Shown here in pieces: positions 11,563 through 22,144 of a stretch of 64,000 bases of DNA. The position numbers and the translations under genes were made by a program. Origin of the DNA: Tanypteryx hageni (Eukaryota; Arthropoda; Insecta; Odonata; Petaluridae); assembly GCA_028673005.1 (NCBI GenBank), contig CM054116.1:19477840-19541839 (forward strand). The letters run 5' to 3'. Below the pieces are notes generated by a model. The model was not told where the DNA came from and ran no database searches. It saw nothing but the letters and a program-made list of their open reading frames with translations. How positions within the stretch are numbered: position 1 is the stretch's first letter; each line of letters starts with the position of its first letter.

Positions 11563-12619
11563 GGCTACTGCGATAGAACGTTATGGGACAAAGGCGTAAA
11601 TCATTCGCTTCTCTCAGAATGGAACCAAATATCAAGGTAATAGAAAAAAATAATGTTTATAATAGTTATCGTTTTGTAGCTTAGTAGCTGACGACATTGC
11701 TCCAGTCTCGTATGATTTTTTTCGGAAGGAGCTGGAGAAAGTTGGATTGCATAGGTCAAGCTTTTTTTTACAGAGATGTGGGTTTAAGAGGTAAACGTTT
11801 TAGGTTCTCGGTTTTATTTGACATATAATACGCCATAAAATGCAATTCGTTTGTAAGTGGTGCACACGGATGAAAGGTAAGCGTAAAGCAAAGCAGCGGT
11901 GAAATCGAGAGACGTGACCTATCATTTGCATGGAGTGCACTAATTGATATCAGCGGATTTCGGGGGTATACCGTTTTATTTTCACCGCGTGGGGGAGATA
12001 TTTAGTCATGCTCGGAAGTCCTTAGCAGAAAACTATCGCAAAAATAATCGCTGCGAGCATAATGGTAATTTTCGAAGACCGGTGGCGCAATTATGAAGCC
12101 TGCATAAGAATTTTCGTAGCACAGTCAGGAGATGAAACTAACATTGTGGCAGCCCATTTTTTGTCACCAGTAAAGTGGTGCCCCTGATTGACTTCCGAGA
12201 TTCATTTATGTGTTTTTTATGTTCACTCATTCTTGATCTCATTCTTAATCTTAGATCACCATAACTCCGTTTATGTTATCATGATAGTCACGATGTACCA
12301 CTCTTATTTTTCCCACAGGGCGCCCTCTACAACATCAAATCCAAGACCATCATTGTTTTATTGACGCTTCACCGTATTTTCATAACGATTGAGATAATCA
12401 AAATTTTGAAAGTATCCCTTATCACTTATATATTGCTGGATGCTGTATTTAACGACAAAATTCTCAAAATTATAAACAGTGCATTTTTCAAATTAAAAAA
12501 ATATATTTGCTTTATTTATCGACTGGGGATGAGGAAAATTTCAAATTTTTATCGAAAGTTAGAAAACAGTATTTGGGCGACGTGGGATGGCTTCCTGATA
12601 ACAAACTTCATAGAAACAC

Positions 12620-12772
12620 GTAAGTATTGCAGAATACTTTAATCAGTAATGGTGGGAAAGCCCTCGAAATTATTTTCCACTTTATATTTACGTATTTAGT
12701 AACCGGCGTTGCTCGAGAATTTAGTTATTTAATCGCGGTTAATACATGTGATTTCATTTTTTTTACTTTTAG
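12620..12772 (+). other. candidate 153-nt GT-AG intron between two exon-like frames, copy 0
   Basis: A strong donor (CAC|GTAAGTATT at 12619/12620) follows a frame reading NSIWATWDGFLITNFIET. An acceptor with a T-rich tract (ttttactttt ag|ATG at 12772/12773) precedes a frame that, joined in phase, continues EIPLEMWEYVQPLLLEGKH to a stop. The same pair with the same intron length occurs in the direct units (19802-19650 in copy 1, minus). The protein is not recognised. Confidence 0.4.
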
Positions 12773-12912
12773 ATGAAATTCCACTGGAAATGTGGGAGTA
12801 CGTCCAGCCTCTACTCCTAGAAGGGAAACATTAAGGGATTGGTACCCTCCGCCGAGAATTTGGCTCTGAACCCGATGTATAAACCCTGCCAAGATGATGG
12901 AGAGAACGACGA

Positions 12913-13043
12913 CGTCGCACTGGATGCGGCTTCCGGTGCCGCCTGCGTAGGCTGTCACGTGCCTTCCTACGCCGGCGGCGCCCGAAGCTGCATCCAGTGC
13001 GACGTATCGATCCCTGAAGAAGATCTTTGGGTTCGAAACGTCG
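12913..13043. repeat. GC-rich double palindrome, copy 0
   Basis: Two adjacent imperfect inverted repeats: a ~92-bp one whose ends read cgtcgcactggatgc / gcatccagtgcgacg, and a ~44-bp one (cgacgtatcgatccc / gggttcgaaacgtcg). They are the GC-richest part of the unit. Confidence 0.8.
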
Positions 13044-15004
13044 GATTGCCATGCGCCATCATACGCAGCAGCTACCGGCAGCAGCACCCAAAGCTACGCT
13101 GGCGATAGCTTCGCCGTAAACGATAACAACACCTTTTACATCGGTTTCAGAGCTCAAGGACCGGACTACATCTTCGAGGGTAGCAAGGCGTGCTCCGATG
13201 CAACCATCCGGATAATTCAAATGTGAGTTCGTAATATCAAAATTTTAAAGATGAGAAAAGAATTTCAGTGAAATTCTCGAATGAGAATTAAATGGAATAA
13301 AATGGAACAAAGGAGGGAGAAAAGTAAATGAACAGAAAACTTTATTTATTTTACAATCGGTATGAGTTGGAAAGTCGATATCACCGTGGTGAAATATTTT
13401 TCGATAAAAAGATTCAATAGAACGTCTTCGAGAAAAAAATGTCCTTCTCCCTTTAACCTTTGTCGACGTTTAGTTCCGAAACTGCGAGATGCCCTTTTCG
13501 AAATAAATCACCAAATTTTTCTCTCCCTTTTATGTGATCTGTAAGGCATCGATTAAAAAACTCATTCGGATAGAGGACGACATTTGTCCACAAACTTCCG
13601 CGAAACTCATAAATAGGAGATATAGTTACTCAGATAAAAATTAGAGAGCCGCCCAAGCTTACGACCCAGATTTGTACGTGAAGACCCTAAAGAACGCATT
13701 TGACATCTCCGAGATTCCACTAGTGAATAATATAGTTTTCCTTCTTGTTTATGAACCCGCACGTTCTAGTTGACCCTGGATGGGAAAAGGCGAATCCTGC
13801 GATTTAGAGTGTAAACTGTAGTCTGTGCGCTGCTCTAGGGACAAGAAAGCTTGCGATCTGAGGAAGATGCGAGGCCGAGGGAGACAAAATGGGACATTGT
13901 AAATAATAGCATGTATAATGTTCAGAGTTGTTCGAATACAGAAAACGTGTACAACAATGAGAAACAGTATACTCCATAAATGGAGTACACAGAGGCTGCA
14001 AAGGCTTTCCTTATGGGGAATGCGCTCAAAACAGTGTCAATAGATTGGGCGGTTCGTATATATTTTCTAGAAATTTTTTCTGCGAAACTATAAACAGTTA
14101 TTATATAGACCGCGGACGACATTGTGGGAAATGTTGCTTTTTATCCGAATAAATGTTTTGATAAATAACTTACAGAACATATCGTATAGGAGCCAGGGAG
14201 AGAAAAATACGGTAGCAAATTTTTGCTTGACGGAAGAAACGAGTACACGATTATTTAATTTGGAAGTACTAATTGATGGATGCAGTTGAAAATCACAATG
14301 CGTTGATTAATTTTAACAAGTTTAATTAATTTAACTAAAATCCGGAAAGTGGTTTCTGGGATTAAAGATACGGACGGACGGAGGCGACATACCCATAAGG
14401 CGTACCGCTGCTGTCACTTAGTTGGTAAAGAACGCATTAAAACTACACTTTTCTGTGAATGTATCTCCAAACAGCACTAAAATAATTTAATAATCTCCAT
14501 TGGGGATGAAACGAATGAGGGATGATTGTTGTGGTTACGGAGTGCGTTCGGGTTTGTTTAAAATAATTCCTTTTCAAGTTCATAATAAAAATACGTCTCC
14601 TCAAAAAAGAGATACGAATAGAAAATTCAGTGAAAACTCTCTCCTGTTATCCCCTGTAAATGGACGACTCGCAAATCAAAAATTTATAACCGATTGTCAT
14701 TTTTAAGAAAGATACAAAGTATTGTAATGAGAGACGGCGGAGAGAAAAATTATGATTAAAGGTTAAACGAGTCATTGAAATTATATTAGAATTTTTATTT
14801 TATTACGAAATGATTAATTTTCATTTTCATTTTTTTCAGGCCATCTCACGTCGCTGCATCAAAATTCACTGTAAAATGAATATTTGTTGTACAATAAAAA
14901 TGTATTTATTTACGGAAAAAATAAATGTTGTTTTGAATACGTCTAATAAAAATGTATTTTACATCGATGGTTGAGTAAATATATAGTCTATATGAGTCTA
15001 TATG

Positions 15005-15270
15005 CACAGCCGTAGGGAGTGTTTTTAGCGCCCTTGGCAAATCCTTCATTTTCCGCCTTTAATTAAAATATAGACATAAATAAATTTATCAACATTTAAT
15101 AACTTTGAGTTTTGGTATTCATTTGTTAAAATAGCAAAGGAATTGAGTCGTGTCTGCGTCACTGATGATTTGCGAAAGTTTTTGATAATTAAGTATTGCT
15201 CTATGTAGCAGGAAGCGTTAATTGCCGAAGTGATCTTACACAAGGAAGGGAAAACCTCCGCGGCGTGTTC
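15005..15270 (-). pseudogene. hAT dimerisation domain (hATC) relic and element terminus, copy 0
   Basis: The minus strand reads AAEVFPSLCKI then LIIKNFRKSSVTQTRLNSFA, the hATC dimerisation block of ZMYM1-like hAT proteins, and ends at TGA. It is followed by a terminus (cacagccgtagggag on the plus strand from 15005) resembling a hAT terminal inverted repeat. Confidence 0.75.
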
Positions 15271-15860
15271 TCAATGAAACATAATATCCTAAAAGAAGAA
15301 TCCACACTAGTAAATTTAATGAATTCCTCATAATTAACTGCTAGTCGCTAAATATTATCCTCGGCAACGTATCATTTCGTACTGCAAAAAAATAACTGAA
15401 AGTACGATATAAATACATTGACGTACATCTTCCGATGGCTGGAGTTTTGTGCTGGTTAGAATTAATGAAGGACTTCGACTTCAAGTAAAACCTTACAGCA
15501 TGAGAAACACTGCGTTACAACCAGACGCAGCATAAAATGAGTTGTGTGCCAAAAGGGTGGATTTAATTAGCAAATGGAAGAATGCGGTTGTGCTTGGGCA
15601 ATATTGCTGCCATTAATTGAATCTAATATATAAAAATGACTTCGTAGTTGTCATCGGTGGGTGGAAAAGTGGAACTGTAATGCTATTTTTAACTAATTTT
15701 CTGATAAGCTAGAAGATTGATATTTAATACGAATGTTCGGTTCTTAAAGTAAAAGTCATTTGCAAAAACATAATTCCAAACTAGACCTGGTTCGATCCCT
15801 GAGAATGATTTCCATTCCCCATAAGTTAACATGGAAAAATGGATATTTCAACCTGCAAGC

Positions 15861-16286
15861 TTATATTCTTTTATTTATTAAAATTCTTTTTCTAGTAATG
15901 CAAATATTTTTTAGATTCGTCGATATAGTAGACTGTGTGCAGATGAAGTCATATTCTCTCAACTTTTATTGAATGCCTTTTTGTGTCAATGAGCAGTCTG
16001 CTTGGATAATTTCACATATTTTGTCCGATAATCTAGAAACTTATTGCGGTTTGGGTCCAGGCTTCTTCCGTGTTAAATCAACTTCTTCCATATTTTGCTC
16101 AGCTTCGTGTATTCTCCTCATTAGTTTGTACACAACAGACAAAGATACGCCCAAGTTTTTTGCCATTTTAACCGCTGACTCACCTTGTTCTCTCATATTT
16201 TTAAATACATCAATTTTTTCGTCGGTTATCGAGGTTATTTTCTTTCTTGTTCTGGAAACTACATCATTTAGTTCACTCTGTATCCC
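15861..16286 (-). pseudogene. Tc1/mariner-like bipartite HTH relic, copy 1
   Basis: The minus strand reads a first helix-turn-helix (ITDEKIDVFKNMREQGES, MAKNLGVSLSVVYKLMRRI), a linker ending RKKPGPKPQ and a stop. After the stop, in the same frame, comes a second helix-turn-helix (QADCSLTQKGIQ, stop, KLREYDF, QSTISTNLKNICITRKR). The pairing of two HTH units with a GPKP/GRP-type hinge is the DNA-binding domain of Tc1/mariner-superfamily transposases. No DDE catalytic domain follows. Two in-frame stops and no in-frame ATG make it a fossil. Confidence 0.7.
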
Positions 16287-16387
16287 ATTTTAATTTACTA
16301 CTTCCTGAGAGTTTTCTTCCATTACAGGGTAGGGTTAGTATTGTTTATAATTATCAATAATCTATAATCTATAATTCACGATAATGT

Positions 16388-16555
16388 GTTTATAACTACT
16401 GATAGTTTGTTTATAACTACTGATATTTTGTTCATAACTACTGATACTTTGTTTATAACTGCCAATAATGTATTTATGACTACCGATACTTGGTTTATAA
16501 CTAACAATAATGTGTCTATAACTTCCGATAATGTGTTTATAGTATCCGATAACGC
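16388..16555. repeat. 21-bp minisatellite, 8 copies (copy 1)
   Basis: Eight tandem 21-mers of the form gtttataactactgatagtt, diverging toward the right. Because 21 is a multiple of three and stops are avoided, both strands stay open: heptads of the type FITTDSL on plus and IGSYKHI on minus. Confidence 0.95.
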
Positions 16556-16938
16556 AGCGCGTCCAACCAGGCCTAGGAAACACTTCAGAAAAAGGTTGTA
16601 CCGCGTTACGCATTGAAACTAATGTAGAGGACTCGATCTATACCAGCGACGTCAAACTGTTGCACTACGCATTTTATGCTGCGTCTGGTTGTAACGCAGT
16701 GTTTCTCATGCTGTAAGGTTTTACTTGAAGTCGAAGTCCTTCATTAATTCTAACCAGCACAAAACGCCAGCCATCGGAAGATGTACGTCAATGTATTTAT
16801 ATCGTACTTTCAGTTATTTTTTTGCAGTACGAAATGATACGTTGGCGAGGATAATATTTAGCGACTAGCAGTTAATTATGAGGAATTCATTAAATTTACT
16901 AGTGTGGATTCTTCTTTTAGGATATTATGTTTCATTGA

Positions 16939-17204
16939 GAACACGCCGCGGAGGTTTTCCCTTTCTTGTGTAAGATCACTTCGGCAATTAACGCTTCCTG
17001 CTACATAGAGCAATACTTAATTATCAAAAACTTTCGCAAATCATCAGTGACGCAGACACGATTCAATTCCTTTGCTATTTTAACAATTGAATACCAAAAC
17101 GCAAAGTTATTAAATATTGATAAATTGATTTATGTCTATATTTTAATTAAAGGCGGAAAATGAAGGATTTGCCAAGGGCGTTAAAAACACTCCCTACGGC
17201 TGTG
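16939..17204 (+). pseudogene. hATC dimerisation domain relic and hAT 3' terminus, copy 1
   Basis: Open from GAA at 16939 to TGA at 17161-17163. It reads AAEVFPSL, then LIIKNFRKSSVTQTRFNSFA, then a KLLNIDKLIYVY tail, the last part of ZMYM1-like hAT transposases. The family's ASxERSFS motif is decayed to NASCYIEQ. The terminus ..ccctacggctgtg at 17204 resembles the TIR of such elements. The matching N-terminal half is at the other end of the unit. Confidence 0.8.
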
Positions 17205-17966
17205 CATATAGACTCATATAGACTATATATTTACTCAACCATCGATGTAAAATACATTTTTATTAGACGTATTCAAAACAAGATTTATTTTTTCCGTAAA
17301 TAAATACATTTTTATTGTAAAACAAATATTCATTTTACAGTGAATTTTGATGCAGCGACGTGAGATGGCCTGAAAAAATGAAAAAGAAAATTAATCATTT
17401 CGTAATAAAATAAAAATTCTAATATAATTTCAATGACTCGTTTAACCTTTAATCATAATTTTTCTCTCCGCCGTCTCTCATTACAATACTTTGTATCTTT
17501 CTTAAAAATGACAATCGGTTATAAATTTTTGATTTGCGAGTCGTCCATTTACAGGGGATAACAGGAGAGAGTTTTCACTGAATTATATATTCGTATCTCT
17601 TTTTTGAGGAGACGTATTTTTATTATGAACTTGAAAAGGAATTATTTTAAACAAACCCGAACGCACTCCGTAACCACAACAATCATCCCTCTTTCGTTTC
17701 TTCCCCAATGGAGATTATTAAATTATTTTAGTGCTTTTTGGAGATACATGTACCATAAAGTGTAGTTTTAATGCGTTCTTTACCAACTAAGTGACAGCAG
17801 CGGTACGCCTTATGGGTATGTCGCCACCGTCCGTCCGTATCTTTAATCCCAGAAACCACTTTCCGGATTTTAGTTAAATTAATTAAACTTGTTAAAATTA
17901 ATCAACGCATTGTGATTTTCAACTGCATCCATCAATTATAACTTCCAAATTAAATAATCGTGTACT
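17205..17966. other. unit sequence 3' of the hAT terminus (copy 1)
   Basis: AT-rich and present in all units. On the minus strand an acceptor-like T-run plus CAG (complement near 17373) precedes a short open stretch and an AATAAA on the same strand (copy 0: cag at 14837-14839, AATAAA at 14893). This could be a 3'-terminal exon but the protein is not recognised. Confidence 0.3.
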
Positions 17967-18954
17967 CGTTTCTTCCGTCAAGCAACAATTTGCTACCGTA
18001 TTTTTCTCTCTCTGGCTCCTATACGGTATGTTCTGTAAGTTATTTATCAAAACATTTATTCGGATAAAGAGCAACATTTCCCACAATGTCGTCCGCGGTC
18101 TATATAATAACTGTTTATAGTTTCGCAGAAAAAATTTCTAGAAAATCCCAGTCATAATATCACATATTTTGTTTACATCTATCGTTACGAAAATTATATC
18201 GGCGAGCGACAATTTAAAATGCACATTTTTCTCTCTCGTGCTCTTATATGATCTGTGAGGTGCACATAAAAAGATTTATTCAGATAGAGGACGACAATTA
18301 CCAGAAAAAACCCAGCGGGATCATATATGTAATTAGGACTTATAGTGTTGGAGATAAAAGTTCACGAACCGCCCAATCTATTGACACTGTTTTGAGCGCA
18401 TTCCCCATAAAGAAAGCCTTTGCAGCCTCTGTGTACTCCATTTATGGAGTATACTGTTTCTCATTGTTGTACACGTTTTCTGTATTCGAACAACTCTGAA
18501 CATTATACATGCTATTATTTACAATGTCCCATTTTGTCTCCCTCAGCCTCGCATCTTCCTCAGATCGCAAGCTTTCTTGTCCCTAGAGCAGCGCGCAGAC
18601 TACAGTTTACACACTAAATCGCAGGATTCAACTTTTCCCATCCAGGGTCAACTAGAACGTGCGGGTTCATAAACAAGAAGGAAAACTATATTATTCACTA
18701 GTGGAATCCCCGGAGATGTCAAATGCGTTCTTTAGGGGCTTCACGTACAAATCTGGGTCGTAAGCTTGGGCGGCTCTCCAATTTTTATCTGCGTAACTAT
18801 ATCGCCTATTTATGAGTTTCGCGGAAGTTTGTGAACAAATGTCGTCCTCTATCCAAATGAGTTTTTTAATCGATGCTTTACAGATCACATAAAAGAGAGA
18901 GAAAAATTTGGTGATTTATTTCGAAAAGGGCACCTCGCAGTTTCGGAACTAAAC
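17967..18954. repeat. three diverged ~180-250-bp repeats (A, B direct; C inverted), copy 1
   Basis: Segments A (17967-18145), B (18184-18430) and C (18713-18954, minus) share a layout: a T/C-rich run tttttctctctc, a short spacer, tatgatctgt or tatgttctgt, and then an open stretch. In B and C that stretch starts with ICxxxIKKxIxIEDD. They are clearly related but diverged, and similar segments recur in every unit. Copy 0 has a ~225-bp deletion joining A to B. Origin unknown. Confidence 0.55.
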
Positions 18955-19199
18955 GTCGACAAAGGTTAAAGTGAGAAGGACATTTTTTTCTCGAAGAGGT
19001 TCTATTGAATCTTTTTATCGAAAAATATTTCACCACGGTGATATCGACTTTCCAACTCTTACCGATTGTAAAATAAATAAAGTTTTCTGTTCATTTACTT
19101 TTCCCCCTCCTTTGTTCCATTTTATTCCATTTAATTCTCATTCGAGAATTTCACTGCAATTCTTTTCTCATCTTTAAAATTTTGATATTTCGAACTCAC

Positions 19200-19583
19200 A
19201 TTTGAATTATCCGGATGGTTGCATCGGAGCACGCCTTGCTACCCTCGAAGATGTAGTCCGGTCCTTGAGCTCTGAAACCGATGTAAAAGGTGTTGTTATC
19301 GTTTACGGCGAAGCTATCGCCAGCGTAGCGCTGGGTGCTGCTGCCGGTAGCTGCTGCGTATGATGGCGCATGGCAATCCGACGTTTCGATCCCAAAGATC
19401 TTCTTCAGGGATCGATACGTCGCACTGGATGCAGCTTCGGGCGCCGCCGGCGTAGGAAGGCACGTGACAGCCTACGCAGGCGGCACCGGAAGCCGCATCC
19501 AGTGCGACGTCGTCGTTCTCTCCATCATCTTGGCAGGGTTTATACATCGGGTTCAGAGCCAAATTCTCGGCGGAGGGTACCAA
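19200..19583 (-). other. exon-like GC-rich segment ending in a splice donor, copy 1
   Basis: On the minus strand, one frame (ending at 19200) reads YAGDSFAVNDNNTFYIGF and continues through a KACSDATIRIIQ end, followed by GTGAGT. An overlapping frame further 5' reads GCHVPSYAGGARSCIQCD, and the donor-proximal frame has a related CHAPSYAAATGSSTQ, so a short coding motif looks duplicated with a frameshift between. Conserved in all units. I do not recognise the family. Confidence 0.35.
19379..19509. repeat. GC-rich double palindrome, copy 1
   Basis: A 44-bp imperfect palindrome (19379-19422) abuts a 92-bp one (19418-19509) with arms of about 38 bases around a loop near 19457-19471. Sequence and position are conserved in all five units. 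Confidence 0.85.
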
Positions 19584-19649
19584 CCCCTTAATGTTTCCCT
19601 TCTAGGAGTAGAGGCTGGACGTACTCCCACATTTCCAGTGGAATTTCAT

Positions 19650-19802
19650 CTAAAGGTAAAAAAAATGAAATCACATGTATTAACCGCGATTAAATAACTA
19701 AATTCTCGAGCAACGCCGGTTACTAAATACGTAAATATAAAGTGGAAAATAATTTCGAGGGCTTTCCCACCATTACTGATTAAAGTATTCTGCAATACTT
19801 AC
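19650..19802 (-). other. candidate 153-nt GT-AG intron, copy 1
   Basis: Direct-copy equivalent of the candidate intron at 12620-12772, with the same donor, acceptor and phase. Flanking frames are DGFLITNFIET (ending at 19803) and EIPLEMWEYVQPLLLEGKH (from 19649). Equivalent donor/acceptor pairs occur in copies 2, 3 and 4. Confidence 0.4.
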
Positions 19803-21559
19803 GTGTTTCAATGAAGTTTGTTATCAGGAAGCCATCCCACGTCGCCCAAATACTGTTTTCTAACTTTCGATAAAAATTTGAAATTTTCCTCATCCCCAGT
19901 CGATAAATAAAGCAAATATATTTTTTTAATTTGAAAAATACACTGTTAATAATTTTGAGAATTTTGTCGTTAAATGCAGCATCCAGCAATATATAAGTGA
20001 TAAGGGATACTTTCAAAATTTTGATTATCTCAATCGTTATGAAAATACGGAGAAGCGTCAATAAAACAATGATGGTCTTGGATTTGATGTTGTAGAGGGC
20101 GCCCTGTGGGGAAAATAAGAGTGGTACATCGTGACTATCATGATAACATAAACGGAGTTATGGTGATCTAAGATTAAGAATGAGATCAAGAATGAGTGAA
20201 CATGAAAAACACATAAATGAATCTCGGAAGTCAATCAGGGGCACCACTTTACTGGTGACAAAAAATGAGCTCTCCGTCATGTCTCTTAAAGTATTGGTCA
20301 TATCAAAAAGGTTTTCAAACAGAACCTGTAGAACTAGTACAGTATTTCGTTCCGTATACATTTTTATGGTAGGAGTGGCCGTTATCGGGAAACAAATAAT
20401 TTGTAATTCGCTCTGAAGTTAGAGAAATTCATGCAGAGCTGCCTAATAGTTGTCAACTTAAACAAACTTGTTGGTTACGGAGGTAAATCTGCTATATGTA
20501 GCTACATAAATACATTGAATTCCTTACGCGTGCATGAATGATTAAGTAAGCAGAAGGAAAAGGGGATATCTAAGATGAAGAAAGAACGGAAACGTAAATA
20601 TTACAACTAATGATCTGATGTGAGGTGGGTAAGTTTAAAATAATTGTCGATTGTTTGGTTGATTAAAACTGATTAGAAAATAAATACCTGCGTAAATAAA
20701 AATTGAATATTTACCTGGAATCATTTCTTCTGTATCGTTTTGCAGTATGTACTAAATAAAATTACGTAATGTGTTTATTAATGCACCAAGTCAGGAAGTG
20801 AAGTGATTTTTAGTCGACGGAGAGATAAAATAGGATCGTGGTGTTTTGCAGTTCTATGCCGTGCGTTCGTTCAAATCGTATCGTTTAGTTTCAAACACTA
20901 TATCGACCGAGACGCGCCTATTTGTGATACACTTTCCTGACTTGCTTAAGCATCGATTCGGTAAAGACATAAGTACTAGATAAACTCGCACGAGAATACT
21001 TGCTCCTTGTATTGAAATGGGAACGGGAATGAATGACATTAGACCCTGCCACAATGTTAGTTTCATCTCCTGACTGTGCTACGAAAATTCTTATGCAGGC
21101 TTCATAATTGCGCCACCGGTCTTCGAAAATTACCATTATGCTCGCAGCGATTATTTTTGCGATAGTTTTCTGCTAAGGACGTTCGAACATGACTAAAAAT
21201 CTCCCCCTCGCGGTGAAAATAAAACGGTATACCCCCGATATCCGCTGATATCAATTACTGCACTCCATGCAAATGATAGGTCACGTCTCTCGTTTTCACC
21301 GCTGCTTTGCTTTACGCTTACCTTTCATCCGTGTGCACCACTTACAAACGAATTGCATTTTATGGCGTATTTTATGTCAAATAAAACCTAGAACCTAAAA
21401 CGTTTACCTCTTAAACCCACATCTCTGTAAAAAAAGCTTGACCTATGCAATCCAACTTTCTCCAGCTCCTTCCGAAAAAAATCATACGAGACTGGAACAA
21501 TGTCGTCAGCTACTAAGCTACAAAACGATAACTATTATAAACATTATTTTTTCTATTAC

Positions 21560-21613
21560 CTTGATATTTGGTTCCATTCTGAGAGAAGCGAATGATTTAC
21601 GCCTTAGTCCCAT
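21560..21613 (-). other. candidate 18-codon start exon, copy 1
   Basis: ATG (complement at 21613) opens MGLRRKSFASLRMEPNIK and is followed by a GTAATA donor at 21559. It lies 20 bases downstream of the X-box-like motif at 21634-21647. Copy 0 has MGQ in place of MGL. Confidence 0.3.
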
Positions 21614-21633
21614 ATCGTTCTATCGCAGTAGCC

Positions 21634-21647
21634 GTTGCCTAGACAAC
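21634..21647. promoter_or_regulatory. RFX X-box-like motif, copy 1
   Basis: GTTGCCTAGACAAC: two RFX half sites around a TA centre. The known consensus is close to GTTGCCATGGCAAC, found near starts of ciliary genes. Identical at 11549, 31641, 41648 and 52879. Confidence 0.4.
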
Positions 21648-21717
21648 CGAGCGTCCCTAACAATGCAATTCACGAGAAACAAAGAGAGAGTATTATTGCG
21701 CCGTCATTAAATTAATT

Positions 21718-21882
21718 CCGCGGGATTGAAATTTTCCTATTTGTCGCATTGTAAATTTATTTGATGTCATAAGGAATATTATTCTAGATTTGAACTTTAA
21801 TAGACAAAGTAATACACCAAGTAAAGAGGATTAATGGCAGATAAGAAAAACAGCTGAAATTAATATATCCGTTTATTAGCAC
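21718..21882. other. 165-bp presence/absence segment, copy 1
   Basis: Present in copies 1, 2 and 3 but missing in copy 4 (join near 52963) and copy 0 (join near 11477), where flanking sequence runs straight through aattaattaaacg. A TTAA word at the right edge hints at a TTAA-targeting insertion, but no full target duplication is seen. Confidence 0.7.
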
Positions 21883-22144
21883 TTAAACGATTTTTACAAT
21901 TAAAAGAACACCTCTACATAATGAACGTACAAAACGGAACTCACTAAGGAAAAAACAAATATTATGTAGCTGATGAAATTCAAAATATCCATTACATATT
22001 CATTTAAAAATACAAACATTCTCACTTCCATAAGACATATGTACATCCAAGCAGAAAGGAAAATTATGTAAATTAAAATGGCTTCTTGACCATTATTAAT
22101 ATCCATTACATTTTTTATAAATATTCAAACGTTATTCTCACTTC

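Larger units (their letters stand above)
6614..15539 (-). repeat. large unit, copy 0 (inverted)
   Basis: This 8.9-kb block is the reverse complement of the ~10-11-kb unit repeated four times to its right. Its inner end (15539) pairs with 16671, and its outer end (6614) pairs with about 47128. Compared with the direct copies it lacks about 780 bp (join near 12151), 165 bp (near 11477), about 390 bp carrying the SINE-like insertion (near 11345) and about 225 bp (near 14063). It retains the 1,240-bp hAT segment missing from copies 1 and 2. Confidence 0.95.

Noticed and set aside
12839..13108. 89-codon frame MVPSAENLALNPMYKPCQDD.. and its overlapping frames as independent genes
   Set aside because: Several overlapping frames on both strands stay open because of the GC-rich palindrome; at most one can be coding and none is recognised.
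16388..16555. CRISPR-like repeat array
   Set aside because: Repeats are 21 bp, contiguous and without unique spacers, in a eukaryotic context.
16878..16973. ATG frame MRNSLNLLVWILLLGYYVSL looking like a signal peptide with a splice donor after it
   Set aside because: The bases from 16939 also encode the hAT hATC block in another frame, which matches a known domain; the hydrophobic frame is best explained as a shadow.
19200..19331. FYIGFRAQGPDYIFEG segment as part of a farnesoic acid O-methyltransferase-like domain
   Set aside because: Only the first strand-like motif is vaguely similar; the following residues do not fit the domain, so no family is claimed.
20158..20416. Minus-strand frame with FENLFDMTNTLRDMTESSFF resembling an insect odorant receptor segment, preceded by an acceptor-like cttcag
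   Set aside because: The resemblance is a few residues only, no other odorant-receptor exon is recognisable in the unit, and a second frame across the same acceptor is equally open.
20180..20416. 78-codon plus-strand frame starting MRSRMSEHEKH
   Set aside because: No domain, no promoter or splice support, and it overlaps the minus-strand exon-like frame; treated as chance.
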